Part shown: piece by piece, positions 1-12,344 of the stretch | Numbering within the stretch: position 1 is the stretch's first letter | Layout: the number at the start of each line of letters is the position of its first letter | Assembly: GCA_950295325.1 (NCBI GenBank) | Contig: OX485806.1 | Location: 57,533,169-57,597,168, forward strand | Source: Polytrichum commune | Lineage: Eukaryota > Streptophyta > Polytrichopsida > Polytrichales > Polytrichaceae | DNA length: 64,000 nt | Direction of reading: 5' to 3' | Notes under the pieces: model-generated | Seen by the model: only the letters and a program-made list of their open reading frames with translations | The model's database searches: none | Told to the model about the DNA's origin: nothing | Translations under genes and position numbers: made by a program

Positions 1-127
1 CCTCACAATCAATCCGGATTAATCAGATCCGTCTTGGCAGGTCACACAGCGAGATCCGGATTATTTCTTAGGACCACAATGACCAGAGGAGTCCAAATTC
101 CAACCGGAGATCTGACTCGACGGGATA

Positions 128-592
128 AGTGGGTGATCCGTACCACTTTCCGGATTGTCCCGTCCACAGGCGCTGACACCTCTTCGGAAGATCAGATTGG
201 CGCAAGTCCGGATCCCTTCCGGTCCTTTGCCCAATCCTTCCCATGGCTATCTCATCTAGACGTTACCCAGACCTCCGGAACAATGAGGTTCCCTTCCCAC
301 TACACTCCGGAGATGGCCTCCGATCCGGAACCCTAACTGTTCCGGTCCTTCTCTTCTCCTTCCGACGGATCAGTCCGATTACCTCTACCTTGGATTCTGC
401 TCAATCTGAGATAACTGGGCGATCCGTACCACTTTCCGGATTGATCCGTCTAAGGGCGGTGGGACCTCTTCAGAAGATCAGATTGGCGTAAGTTTGGATC
501 CCTTCCGGATCTCACCGAATCCTCCCAGCGGCTATCCCACCTAGACGTTACTCAACCATCCGGGTCAGTGAGGTTTCCCTCCCACTACACAC
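128..592. repeat. Two-copy diverged tandem duplication (~285-bp offset)
   Basis: Two imperfect copies are visible, one from about 130 and one from about 415. They share GATCCGTACCACTTTCCGG, the AAGATCAGATTGGCG block, the CTAGACGTTAC block and the TCCCACTACAC block in the same order. The copies are clearly diverged, so the duplication is old. The stretch lies downstream (minus-strand sense) of a broken retroelement ORF and could be part of its 3' LTR or UTR, but I cannot define LTR ends. The rest of 1-1029 shows no credible gene. Confidence 0.7.
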
Positions 593-1029
593 AGAGAGGA
601 TCTACAAGGCAATAACCAGATCGGATCCAGGTTTCCTCTCCCATGTCCTATCCGTAACTCCTACCCCTCATGCTCTCCCTCCTCCGCTAACGATCTCCAG
701 ATCATTCATACAAACATCAATCAAGGAAAGTCAAGGAGTGAGAAAAAGCAAAGAATTTATTAGAGTAGGAGCAATCAAAATACAACAATGGAGAAGGAAA
801 CCTTCCCCAACTCCTTATTCAGCCTTAAGTAAAGGCCCAAAATCCCTAACCAGAGGGCGGCCGCCCCCAAGGAAAACCCTAACTGACCCGTTCTCCCGGA
901 TTTCCCGGATCAAGATCCGGATTTTCCGCTAACACACCCAAGGGAGAATTTCATTCCTCATCTTAAAAAACTCCTAAGTCCTACCTTCCTACCTCTATTT
1001 TACCTAACTAATCTAGCCGCCCTTCTAAG

Positions 1030-3071
1030 CTAAGAAGAGCGGTGTTTTTTCTGAGCCGATCCTTCCTTTGAATGGCTGCCTAGTCCACTGACGGCGGATG
1101 AGCCGCCTCCCGGCGATGCCTTCTGCAACAGCGTGAACATCCTCCTCATGTTCGGAGAAGGGGCAATTTCATCCTCTGAGTCCGCGGTTCTTTCGGTCCG
1201 CGGTGTTTCGGTCCCTGGGGTTCCGGAAACTGTACTCCCCTTCCGAATGCTCCGGACCGGAGAAGGATCGCTTCCGGTACGCTGTTCCGGATTCTGCCCG
1301 CCCGAGATCGAAGCAGTTCGCGGATCCCTGTTGGAGGCCGCTCTTGAAGGTGGCGGAGGGAATGGACTAACCATTTGGCAGTCCGGAGGAGAAGACGGTG
1401 AGTTTGAGTCATAGGGGTCTTACCCCTACTCGGAGTTGCCTCCCGATCCGAAGTTTGGTGCCGAATTGGCGTCCTAGCCCTATCCGGAGTCCGGGACCGA
1501 TCCGAGGTCCGCGGAACAGGGGACTGGCCTCATCCGGATCGAACGGACCCGGTGCTCTTCCTCCTCGCCTGGGGAGAACGGACCCTTTCCGGAGCCCCTC
1601 CGGAACTACCAGGCCGAGAACCGCCTCCCTGCTGGCTGGGTCCTGCAGACGTCGGCGGATTCTGAACCAGGGCCACTTCACCAACCACCTCATAGAGGGT
1701 TCCGGTTGGTGATCCAGGCGGACCCGGAAAGAGTACCCGTCAGGGTGTTCCGCTTGGCTGGATTTCCGCCAGGAGATCCTTCATCGTCCGTGAATACTTC
1801 ACGAGGATGGGGAGGGTCTGCCTGGCGGAAGCGGGCTCTCCGGACTCCATCATCCGGTCGTAGAGATGCGCCTTGTTGACGATCTCCGCCGGATGCCCCA
1901 CCAACTCTCGGATCCGACTGAAGACCACTGCCTGCTCCGCGTGGTACTTCCGGATCTCCTCGCTCTTCTGACTCAGCTCCTAAGTCATGGCCGCCACCTG
2001 CGCGGTGAGATGAGCATTCTCCGTCTTTGCCTGCTCAAGCTCCTTCCTGTCCGCCCTCTTTGCCAATTCCCGGAGAATATTTCCAGGTCCGCAGTCGTCC
2101 AGGGCTTGATTCGCTCCCCAGACGATGTGTTCCAGCCGGTAATACTGGTTTTGCAGGTTCTCCAACCCCTCCTAGACCCGCTTGAAGGGGTTTTCTGGAA
2201 AGTCCCAAGCGGAAAGATCCACATTCCGCCAAGTGGTCTCCCGGTTGGGTCCGAGTTTCGGATGATGATGATGAGGGGAAGGAGAGACTGGCCTCTAGTG
2301 GGTCGGCGGCGGGCTTCCGGGTGAGGAGGGAGGTGCTTCCGGAATGATTGGGTCGTTGGAAGTCTCCATCTCGAGGTCTCCGGCTTCCGGGTGGAGCTTG
2401 TAGGTGACCTCATCCGCCGCTATCGTTAGCAGGTCCTCCTCCTCGGCCGTGATGCAGTCGAAATGTTGGTAGAGATGCAGAATGATGGGGGAGAGGAAGG
2501 AGGGTTTCCGGCCAATATGGGGGAGGGTCCGCCCTACTATTTCCTGGATAATCAGCCCCCAGTTCACGGGTCGGACTCCGGATATAGCACCGAACAGGGT
2601 ATTAGCCATGGTAAGGCTAATCCGCTTCGGCTTGTCCGGGTTAAGGATGGGTAGGAGGAACTCTAAGACCCTCCGCTCTCTCAGGTTCCAGCAGTTCCCG
2701 GGGTGGAAGCCGTCCTTTGGGTCCGCGTCCCCTCTAAATTTTCCGGCAAACAGGCCGTCGTGGCGGCCGGCCCACCCCTTTGCAATCTCCCTAGGAAACC
2801 CGTAGACCCTATTCCAAATATCCGGAGTCCAATTTTCCGGATCCCTCCTCTTTGTTCCTAGCCACTGATTTCCTCTCTCGAATTTGAATTCTCGGAGGGT
2901 ATCTTCTGCTCGGAGGTTCGAGGGTTTGGCGAGCAACCCCGCGCAGCCCATAACCCGGAGATCTTCCGCGAGCTCCTGTAGCTCCCTATCCTCCCTCGGA
3001 ATTGCAGGGATGAGGGCTTTGAGCGGAACCGGGATGGGTTCCTTCTGATCCTCTTCCCGTGCTTCCGGCAT
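1030..3071 (-). pseudogene. Degenerate retroelement ORF3-like coiled-coil protein
   Basis: Reading the minus strand from the ATG at 3071, a 258-codon open segment (3071-2295) encodes a globular domain. It contains a pattern ANTLFGAISGVRPVNW followed about 25 residues later by SFLSPIILHLYQHFD. The ORF3 proteins at 36615-39257 and 53417-56032 have a similar hydrophobic pattern (A-x2-I-x3-G-x3-D/N-W, then a Pro-x-hydrophobic stretch). Downstream, coding character continues in other frames: 2165-1980 (Glu/Lys/Ala-rich, helical), an in-frame TAG at 1980-1982, then 1928-1740 (charged helical), and a low-complexity Pro/Ser/Arg tail to about 1030. Frameshifts and at least one stop mean it cannot be translated whole. 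I infer a decayed 3' ORF of a giant plant gypsy element. A single-domain host gene is less likely. No catalytic motif is visible. Confidence 0.5.
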
Positions 3072-3315
3072 TTTCCTCTCCTTTCTCAGTTTCCGGCTCG
3101 ACTACGGAAACTCTTTCTCTCTCCTCCGGATTCCCTCTCTTCCGTCTAATTGCTACAGAGTCCCGGCAAGCCAACTGCCGGTGACCGGAAAGTGTAGAGT
3201 CCTAGCAATCCAACTGCTGGCACCTCAAAATAACAACAAACTCACCACTCATTCTGTCAACAATTTGCCCTTTGCGAACAGAGAAAAAAAAGTGGGAAGG
3301 AGAAGGAAGGGACCC

Positions 3316-3323
3316 TTAAATAT
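3316..3323 (-). promoter_or_regulatory. Possible TATA box upstream of the broken ORF at 3071
   Basis: The minus strand reads ATATTTAA in a purine-rich setting about 245 bases upstream of the ATG at 3071. Position and composition fit a plant TATA element, but there is no independent support for transcription. Just beyond it (3370-3435) lie several imperfect copies of ACCAACGGTTTT. Confidence 0.3.
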
Positions 3324-3549
3324 CCTTCCTCCTTCTTCCTTCCCCTGTTACCGTTTGGTTTAACGGAAAATGGTTGCCAACCGTTTTCCGGCGGTTTTTA
3401 CCAACGGTTTTACTAACAGTTTTACCAACGGCTTTCTCTTTCCCCCAACCATCATAAGTCCGTTGTAACCGTCTCTCCACTTCCAGGCCGTTAGTTGAAC
3501 GTGGCATAACCGTTACTTGGTCCGGCCCCGCGGTCCGGACCATGATCAA

Positions 3550-4730
3550 ACGGTCCCCCTAATCCAATTTACCGGACTGGTAATCATACATTTTTTTATT
3601 CTTTTCATCGTGCGAGACGGATTTAGATTGCCCTATTCCCTAGTACCCTAATTTTTAACCTAAAAGACCCTATTGTTCTCATGTAGGCAAGCAAAAATAC
3701 GGAAAATGGATCCGTATTTCCGTATTTCCATATTCCCGTTGAATTTGGACTTCCACAGTGTACACACAAAGATTCGAGTTGTCATCGATCCACTCGTGAA
3801 GGAAAACGGCAACGACAAAGCGGGAAGAACATTCTTTATGACAAACTCACAGTGAATGTACCTACGAAGTGAAGAAAATTAGAACAAAGAAATGGAGTAA
3901 AAAGAAACAAAGATATGAAGGACAAAAGAAAAAGAAAAATTGATTACCGGTAAGCAACGCGCTTGATAGCAATGGGTCCTTACTCGAACTCCATGAGATT
4001 GAATCCTTTGGTGAACTTGAAGTTAGCCAATTATGTGAGCCCAAAAGGGTGCCCACATTTAGTCTTAGACCCTTGAAACGTTAGTTGATGCACTTTGAAG
4101 TAGCATGTTACTTCACAAAAATATAAAAAGAGTGAAATGTTAGTCTTAGAAGTACCATGTTGTAAGAGGCTAGGATGTGAGTTGTTATTGTGTTTTTACC
4201 TTCGGAAGGATTTGAGTGAATGAGGATAGGTAAGGAGAACTTGGATTGAGTAGTTAGTGAGTAGGCTAGTACAAATGGATGGAGACAACCAAAGTGACTC
4301 AAGAGGCAAGTGCATTCGAATTGGGATGAATGGAGGATCACATGGAGCGCACAAGTGGACCACCTCATCATGGCCACTTAATGGGGAAGGCCCAAGGAAG
4401 AATGCAAGGTGGAGGATAAGCAAATTCTCAAAGCACCAATCAAATCACGAGTTAAGCATCGTGGTTTGAATTGAGTGGTGAGCGACGATTTGGGAAAGTA
4501 AGGGGAGAAAGTTATGGCGGCGGAAAGCGAAGGAGGCTAAGTTTGGGTTGAAGCATCCCAAGTTTGGTAAAGTGTGGTAGGTAGAAAGCCAAGGCTAGTT
4601 AAATGTTCGAATTAGGATCCTTGTTGATCATTTGAGGGAGGAAGGCTTAGAAGATAGGATTGGCGCCTACTAAGTAGGAGGAAATCTCAAGGGCTTATCG
4701 TGAGCCTTGAGGGTGCTCACCCCCTCAAGC
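3550..4730. other. No recognisable gene
   Basis: Only short open frames occur on both strands, with no motif I recognise. The sequence turns AT-richer than the preceding GC-rich block, so the compositional boundary is near 3550-3600. Nothing here supports a gene call. Confidence 0.6.
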
Positions 4731-4734
4731 TTAC

Positions 4735-4742
4735 TATATAAT
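4735..4742 (+). promoter_or_regulatory. TATA-like box, possible LTR promoter
   Basis: TATATAAT is followed by a CT-rich segment and a 'CTCCAAGGCACC' leader-like stretch, similar in layout to plant LTR promoters. No matching second LTR, PBS or PPT was found, so the assignment to an LTR is only a guess. Confidence 0.3.
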
Positions 4743-5250
4743 CCCTCATTCTTCCCTCACTCATCCTCTCTTTCCTTTGTGCTCCAAGGCACCCCACGAG
4801 TTATAAGTGTGGGTGTGGGAAGCCATATTGGAGCACATGTGTGTGCTTAGTTTTTAGTTTGAGAGCCAAGGCTTGTTAGCCTTGAAGAGGGCTTGACCTC
4901 TTGGTAGAATTAGTGTTGACGTGAAGGATTTTAAAGTTAATTCATGATTCCAATTTGTGGTACTTTAAGTTCATGTTTTGAATGCACGTGGTTGCAAGTT
5001 CCATGTTTAAGAGTTGAGCACTTGATGTTGTGATGAGTGCAAAAATATACTTGTGTGGATTAGTTAGTCTTAGTGAAGTTAGGAAATTCTCTCTCCCCCT
5101 CTCCTCTCTAGGATTTTAGGATTTTAGGATTAGAGAAGAATTGTGTGATTAGAAAGGGGTTGTTAGTAGAATTAGGAAAATTAGGTAGGAAGATTAGTTA
5201 AGGGCTTGAATAATTAGTGAGGTAGTTGGGGATTACAACTACAAAGTTGT

Positions 5251-5594
5251 GGGTTCATGAAGGAGCTGGGTTTATGAAGGAGCTGGGTTTGTTTAGTTAG
5301 AAAGTAAAGAGCTTGGTTTATGAAGGAGCTGGGTTTGTTTAGTTAGAAAGTAAAGAGCTGGGTTTATGAAGGAGCTGGGTTTGTTTAGTTAGAAAGTAAA
5401 GAGCTGGGTTTATGAAGGACCTGAGTTTGTTTAGTTAGAAGCTAAGAAGCTGGGTTCATGAAGGAGCTGGGTTTATGAAGGAGCTGGGTTTGTTTAGTTA
5501 GAAGCTAAGAAGCTGGGTTTATGAAGGAGCTGGGTTTATGAAGGAGCTAGGTTTATGTAATTAGAAAGTAAAGAGATGGGTTCATGAAGGAGCT
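5251..5594. repeat. Short tandem repeat, ~50-bp units
   Basis: Units of the form ATGAAGGAGCTGGGTTT, with or without TGTTTAGTTAGAAAGTAAAG, are repeated head to tail about seven to ten times with small variations (AAGCTAAG versus AAGTAAAG). Short 22-bp and long ~55-bp forms alternate. No long ORF runs through it, so it appears to be non-coding minisatellite sequence. Confidence 0.85.
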
Positions 5595-6219
5595 TAGTAG
5601 ATAGCCTACCTAATTAGCTCATAGACAAGTAGTTAGTTACATTATGCTAGTTAGTGTTATGGTGGCTTTCACAAGTAAATGTATTTGAGATTGACTATAG
5701 AGAATAGTGTTTTTTTTAACACTTGCATCCTCTCTTTAAAAATAAACCACGTGCACAGATTAATGGAGAATGTGGAGCACTCTCGCGATGGCAAGACAAA
5801 GGAAGCAAAGACCAAAGGTGCGAGGGAGAGATTGACATAAGTCACATAAGTATTTCTTAATACTTAAAGGCTTATGTACGGTATGGAGACACCAATTAAA
5901 TCCAAGACCACTTGAAGGGTGAACCTTGCACTATGGACTCATCCAAGTCCAAATCCAATACCGCGGAGGAATGTGAGCCCAAACCCACTACTCGGACTAC
6001 GGACGCTTAAGGGTGGGGGGTTTGGCCTCACACTTGTCATCAAAATATACTCGAAAAGCCTTGTCCCACAAAATGAGCCTCCAATGCTCGACAAAATGAG
6101 CAGGTTGGAAAAGGTCTTCCATAGAAACCCAATTAATATCGATGGATCATTCATTTTCAAATGAGGCAATCTCACCCTCAACCCCTTTCTCCAATTTAGA
6201 TAACACAAACACAAAGTTA
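5595..6219. other. No recognisable gene; flank of satellite array
   Basis: Intergenic-looking sequence. It includes a small inverted repeat near 5709-5727 (GTGTT, T-run, AACAC). No ORF with recognisable content lies here. Confidence 0.5.
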
Positions 6220-8562
6220 GTCTGAGAGGGACGGACTCTTGTGCATACACAAAGAATTTCAACATAAGTAACTAGCGAGTCCACATACATACACATACAC
6301 AAACAACCACATAATACTCAAAATCTGGCCCAAATTATCGCCACCTAGACCTTCTCGGTTCCGAGAGGGTCGGCTTTTAATGCACACACAAAAAATTCAA
6401 CATGAATAACTAGCTGGTCTACATACATTCACATACACAAGGCACATCATAGTTGTCAAAATCTGGTCCATACTATCGCCAATTAGACCCTCTCGGTTCC
6501 GAGAGGGTCGGCCTCTACTGCACACACAAAAAATTTCAACATGAATAACTAGCTTGTCCACATAGATTCACATACACAAGGCACATCATCCTTGTCAAAA
6601 TCTGGTCCATACTATCGCCACCTAGACCCTCTCGGTTCCGAGAGGGTCAGCCTCTCGTGCACACACAAAAAATTTCAACATGAATAACTAGCTTGTCCAC
6701 ATACATTGACATACACAAGCCACATCATACTTGTCAAAATCTGGTCCATACTATCGCCACCTAGACCCACTCGGTTCCGAGAGGGTCGGCCTCAACTGCA
6801 CACACAAAAAAATTCAACATGAATAACTAGCTGGTCCACATACATTCACATACACAAGGCACATCAAAGTTGTCAAAATCTGGTCCATACTTCCGCCACC
6901 TAGACCCTCTTGGTTCCGAGAGGGTCGGCCTCTTATGCATAGACAAAGAATTTCAACATAAGTAACTAGCTGGTCCACATACATTCACATACACAAGGCA
7001 CATCATAGTTGTCAAAACTTGGTCTATACTATTGCCACCTAGACCCTCTCCGTTCCGAGAGGGTCTCACTCTAGTGCACACACAAAACATTTCAACATAA
7101 GTACCTACCTAGTCCACAAACATACACATACACACGGAACCTCATACTTGTCAAAATCTGGTCCATAGTACCGCCACCTAGACCCTCTCAGTTCCGAGAG
7201 GGTCTCACTCTAGTGCATACTCAAAGAATTCCAACATAATTACCTACCTAGTCCACATACATACACATACACAAGGCACCTCATACTTGTAAAAATCTGG
7301 TCCATACTATCGCCACCTAGACCCTCTCGATTCCGAGAAGGTCTCACTCTAGTGCACACACAAAACATTTGAACCTAAGACCCTTTGGAGTCCACATACA
7401 TAAACATACACAAGGAACCTCATAATTGTCAAAATCTGGTCCAAACATCCACCACCTAGACCCTCTTGGTTCCGAGAGGGTCTCACTCTAGTGCATACAC
7501 AAAAAATTTCAACATAAGACCCTTGGGAGTCCCTATACACAAGGAACCTCATTGAAGACAAAATCTGGTCCATACTACCACCACCTAGACCCTCTTGGTT
7601 CCGAGAGGGTCCTACTCTAGTGCATACACAAAACATTTCAAGATTAGAGCCAAGCTAGTCCACATACATATACATACACAAGGGACCTCATACTTGTCAA
7701 AATCTTGTTCATACTACCGCCACCTAGACCCTTTCGGTTCCGAGAGGGTCTAACTCTAGTGCATACACAAAGAATTTCAACATAAGTACCTACCTAGTCC
7801 ACATACATACACATACACAAGGAACCTCATTGAAGTCAAAATCTGGTCCATACTACCGCCACCTAGACCCTCTCGGTTCCGAGAGGGTCGGACTCTCGTG
7901 AATACACAAAACATTTCAAGATAAGAACCTATCTAGTCCACATACATACACATACAAAAGGAACCTCATTGAACTCAAAATCTGGTCCATACTACCGAAC
8001 CCCAGACCCTCTCGGTTCCGAGAGGGTCGGACTCTAGTGCATTCAAAAAACATTTCAAGATAAGAACCTAGCTAGTCCACATACATACACATATACAAGG
8101 GACCTCATACTTGTCAAAACCTGGTCCATACTACCGCCAGCTAGACCCTCTCGGTTCCGAGAGGGTCCGACTCTAGTGCATACACAAAAAAATTCAACAT
8201 AAGTACCTACCTAGTCCACACACATTCACATACACAAGGAACCTCATTGAAGACAAAATCTGTTCCATACTACCAAACCGTAGACCCTCTCGGATCCGAG
8301 AGGGTCGAACTCTATTCCAAACACAAAGAATTTCAAGATAAGTACCTTCCTAGTCCACATTCATTCAGATACACAAGGAACCTCATACTTGTCAAAATCT
8401 AGTCCAAGCCTCTGAACCCTAGACCCTCTCAGTTCTGAGAGGGTCTAACTCTAGTGCATACACAAGAATTTCAACATAAGTACCTACCTAGTCCACATAC
8501 ATACACATACACAAGGAACCTCATTGAAGTCACAATCTAGTCCATACTACCACCACCTAGAC
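6220..8562. repeat. Satellite family 1, block 1 (139-bp units with inverted-repeat core)
   Basis: About 16 head-to-tail units. The core starts at 6348, 6486, 6625 and 6764, giving a period of 138-139 bp. Each unit has an inverted repeat with arm GACCCTCTCGG, a two-base centre (usually TT) and the complementary arm. It is followed by a CA-rich ACATACACATACACAAGG segment and AAAATCTGGTCCATACTACC. The arms are better conserved than the rest of the unit. At 8422-8445 both arms carry matching changes (CTCAG with CTGAG), so pairing is kept. The short ORFs across the array are by-products of the repeat. Confidence 0.95.
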
Positions 8563-9499
8563 TGTCGCAACCCTTGCTAGTTTTCCTTCACTTAGCTTTA
8601 CCGCCTTTCCAACCTAGCAAGTGCCACGAGCGCTAACTTGCACATCCCACGCACATGCATGGTTAGCTCCCAAAACCGCGGACCTTCAAGCTCATGGCTT
8701 GGTCACCAAACCCTCTTACACATGCATTCGGGACTCTCCCCTTAGTAGGTTGCCAATGGCAAAGGTGGACTTCCATCCATGGAAGTCCACTCTTGAGTTT
8801 ACCATCGTGTTGCCAAAACAACACTACAACTACCCGGAGCACATTGCCAAGTATGCTCCGGGGGGGTCGGTTGGCTAAGCCGCCTCACCCATATAAGCCT
8901 CAAGGACTTTGGGCGGGGCCCCTACCCCACCATCAAGTATCCTTTTGTCTCTCTACAAGGGTTGGGGCCAAGTGGACATTTTCCTTTAGCCGCTGGGGCT
9001 AGAACCCCCCCAGCAGCTTCAGACTACCATAACTTCTACATATGATGTCTGATGTTATTAAGCGACCACTCTATTGTCACCTACTCTTTGCGTAGATGCC
9101 GATGGACCCCTCACTTGCCTCATTCGGGCAAGTATTGAGGAAGTTATGGCTCTTCAAACCTTGGCAGTCCCGGGCACCACTCCCAGGTCACTGCTGTCCC
9201 AGGGTGCTGTCCCGGGACAGCGCCCCACTCAAATGACCATATCTCCTAGCTAGCATCTCCAATTGAGTTGTTCCTTAGCATTCTAGAATTCCACCGCCAT
9301 AAGCTATTCATAACTTATGGCCTTACCCTCATGACTCTTAGTCCCCGTGGGTGGGAGGCGTTCTCAACGCCCGGGCCCTAACCCACACTAAGAGTACTTG
9401 GGCCCTCTCACCAATGGCGCCACAAGTCCCGGGTGTCACTCCTGAGTCCCCTTTGTGCCCATGGTGTTGCGGGCACTCCTCATGGAGAGGTGCGCGACA
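8563..9499 (-). mobile_element. Solo LTR (LTR family S), inserted in satellite
   Basis: A 937-bp segment on the plus strand begins TGTCGCAACCC and ends GTGCGCGACA, so it has TG...CA termini. It is flanked on both sides by TAGAC (8558-8562 and 9500-9504), a perfect 5-bp target duplication within one satellite unit. Homologous segments lie at 11440, 15751, 41711 and 42692. The copy at 15751 is followed, in minus-strand sense, by a tRNA-iMet-type primer binding site and gag-pol remnants. This shows the family is a gypsy LTR whose sense strand here is minus. No internal region remains, consistent with LTR-LTR recombination. Confidence 0.92.
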
Positions 9500-11439
9500 T
9501 AGACCCTCTCGGTTCCGAGAGGATCCGACTCTAGTCCATACACAAAACATTTCAAGATAAGAACCTCGCTAGTCCACATACATACACATACACAAGGGAC
9601 CTCATACTTGTCAAAACCTCGTCCATACTACCGCCACCTAGACCCTCTCGGTGCCGAGACAGTCCGACTCTAGTGCATACACTAAACATTTCAACATAAG
9701 TACCTACCTAGTCCACATACATATACATACACAAGGAACCTCATACTTGTCAAAATCTTGTCCATACTACCGAACCCTAGACCCTCTCAGTTCGGAGAGG
9801 GTCGGACTCTAGTGCATTCACAAAACATTTCAACATTACTACCTTCCTAGTCCACACACATTCACATACACAAAGAACCTCATTGAAGTCACAATCACGT
9901 CCATACTACCACCACCTAGACCCTCTCGGTTCCAAGAGGTTCGGACTCTAGTGCATACACAAAACATTTCAACATAAGTACCTACCTAGTCCACATACAT
10001 ACACATACACAATGAACCTCATTGAAGTGATAATCTGGTCCATACTACCACCACCTAGACCCTCTCAGTTCCGAGAGGGTCTGACTCTAGTGCATATACA
10101 AAACATTTCAACATAAGTACCTACCTAGTCCACATACATACACATACACAAGGAACCTCATTGAAGAAAAAATGTAATCCGTACTACCAAATTCTAGACC
10201 CTTTCGGTTCCGAGAGGGTCGGACTCTACTGCATTCACAAAACATTTCAACATAAGTACCTACCTAGTCCACATACATACACATACACAAGGAACCTCAT
10301 ACTTGTCAAAATCTTGTCCATACTAGCGAACCCTAGACCCTCTCAGTTCGGAGAGGGTTGGACTCTAGTGCATTCACAAAACATTTCAACATTACTACCT
10401 TCCTAGTCCACACACATTCACATACACAAAGAACCTCATTGAAATCACAACCAGGTCCATACTACCACCATATAGACCCTCTCGGTTCCGAGAGGGTCGG
10501 ACTCTAGTGCATTCACAAAACATTTCAACATAAGTACCTACCTAGTCCACATACATACACATACCCAAGGAACCTCATACTTATCAAAATCTTTTCCATA
10601 CTACCGAACCCTAAACCCTCTCGGTTCCGAGAGGGTCGGATTCTAGTGCATATACAAAACATTTGAACATAAGTAACTACCTAGTCCACATACATACACA
10701 TACACAAGGAACCTCACACTTGTCAAAATCTTGTCCATACTACCGAACCCTAGACCCTCTCGGTTCCGAGAGGGTCGGACTCTAGTGCATACACAAAAAA
10801 TTTCAACATAAGTATCTACCTAGTCCACACACATACACATACACAAGGAACCTCATTGAAGTCACAATCTGGTCCATACTACTCAACCCTAGACCCTCTC
10901 GGTTTCGAGAGGGTCGGACTCTAGTGCATTTTCAAAACATTTCAACATTAGTACCTTCCTAGTCCACACACATTCACATACACAAAGAACCGCATTGAAT
11001 TCACAACCTGGTCCATACTACCACCACCTAGACCCTCTCGGTTCCGAGAGGATCGGACTCTAGTGCATTCACAAAACATTTCAACATTAGTACCTACCTA
11101 GTCCACATACATACACATACACAAGGAACCTCATTGAAGTCACAATCTGGTCCATACTACCACAACCTAGACCCTCTCGGTTCCGAGAAGGTCCGACTCT
11201 AGTGCATATACAAAACATTTGAACATAAGTACCTACCTAGTCCACATACATACACATACACAAGGAACCCCATTGAAGTCAAAATTTGGTCGGTACTACC
11301 AAACCCTAGACCCTCTCGGTTCCGAGAGGGTCGGACTCTAGTGCATTCACAAAACATTTCAACATAAGTACCCACCTAGTCCACATCCATACACATGCAC
11401 AAGGAACCTCATCCTTGTCAAAATCTTGTCCGTACTACC
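9500..11439. repeat. Satellite family 1, block 2
   Basis: Continuation of the 139-bp array after the solo LTR, about 14 units. Most keep the GACCCTCTCGG arm and the complementary arm with a TT centre. The first unit resumes exactly at the palindrome because the LTR target site abuts it. It ends abruptly inside a unit (GTACTACC) at the junction with a TATCGCGCACC LTR terminus. Confidence 0.95.
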
Positions 11440-12344
11440 TATCGCGCACCTCTCCATGAGGAGTGCCCGAATTACCATGGGCACAAAGGGGACCCCGGAG
11501 TGACACCCGGGACTTGTGGCACCATTGGTGAGAGGGCCCAAGTGATCCTAGTGTGGGCGAGGGCCCCGGGCGTTGGGAACGCCTGCCACCCACGGAGACT
11601 AGGAGGTACAAGGGTAAGGCCATGAGCTATGCTTAGCTCATGGTGTGGTGATTCTAGAATGCTCAAGAACACCTTAATCGGAGTTGTGAGCTAGGAGTTA
11701 TGGCCATTTGAGTGGGGCGTTGTCCCAGGACAACGCCTTGGTACAGCAGTGCCTGGGAGTGATTCCCGGGACTGCCAAGGTTCAAATAGGCATAACTTCG
11801 TCAATACTTGCCAGAATGGGCATGCAAAGAGTTCATGGGCATCTTCGTGAAGCGTAGATGAGGATGGAGTGGTTTGTTGTTAGCATCGGACATCATATAA
11901 GGAAGTTATGATGGTCTGAAGCTGTTGGGGGCTTTTAGGCCCAGCGGCTAAGGGAAAGTGTCCACTTGGCCCCAACTCTTGGTAGAGAGACAAGAGGTTG
12001 GTTGACGATGGGGTAGGGGCCCCGCGTAGAGTCCTAGAGGCTTATATGGGTGAGGTGGTGTGGCCTCACCCACCCGAGGCCGAAGGGCACGGCCTCCATG
12101 GGTATTGGCCCAATGTGAGGCCATAGTTGCCTAGTATGCGTCGGGTTGTTGTAGTGTTGCTCCAGCAATGCGATGATCAACATAGAATTGGACTTCCATG
12201 GATGGAAGTCCATAGCTACGAATGGGTTACCGATTAAGGGGTGAGTCCCGAAAGCAAAGTAGGAGGGTTGGTTCACTCCTATGAACTATAAGGTCCGGGG
12301 TAGGAGGAGCTAATCATTTGCATGGCGGAATGCGAAATGGTTAG
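11440..12344 (+). mobile_element. Truncated LTR of family S, plus orientation
   Basis: It starts TATCGCGCACCTCTCC (canonical TGTCGCGCACC with one change) at the satellite junction and runs ~905 bp homologous to the reverse complement of the LTRs at 8563 and 15751. It stops about 60 bp short of the expected GGGTTGTGACA end, at the GGTTAGC block. It is in the opposite orientation to the LTR at 15751-16701, so these two are not a normal LTR pair. Flanking 5-mers (CTACC left of 11440, ACCTA right of 16701) do not match. Confidence 0.85.

Noticed and set aside
6348-8445. CRISPR-like array or Rho-independent terminators (regular palindromes)
   Set aside because: Units are 139 bp with related rather than unique spacers, there are no T-runs or cas genes, and the context is a plant satellite.
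8563-9499. DNA transposon/MITE with TGTCGC terminal inverted repeats
   Set aside because: Ends are TG...CA with a 5-bp duplication, and a homologous copy is joined to a tRNA-Met PBS and gag-pol, so these are LTRs.
7349-11625. Many 60-100-codon frames across the satellite and LTRs
   Set aside because: They repeat with the 139-bp period or fall in solo LTRs, share no protein motif, and are explained by the repeats.
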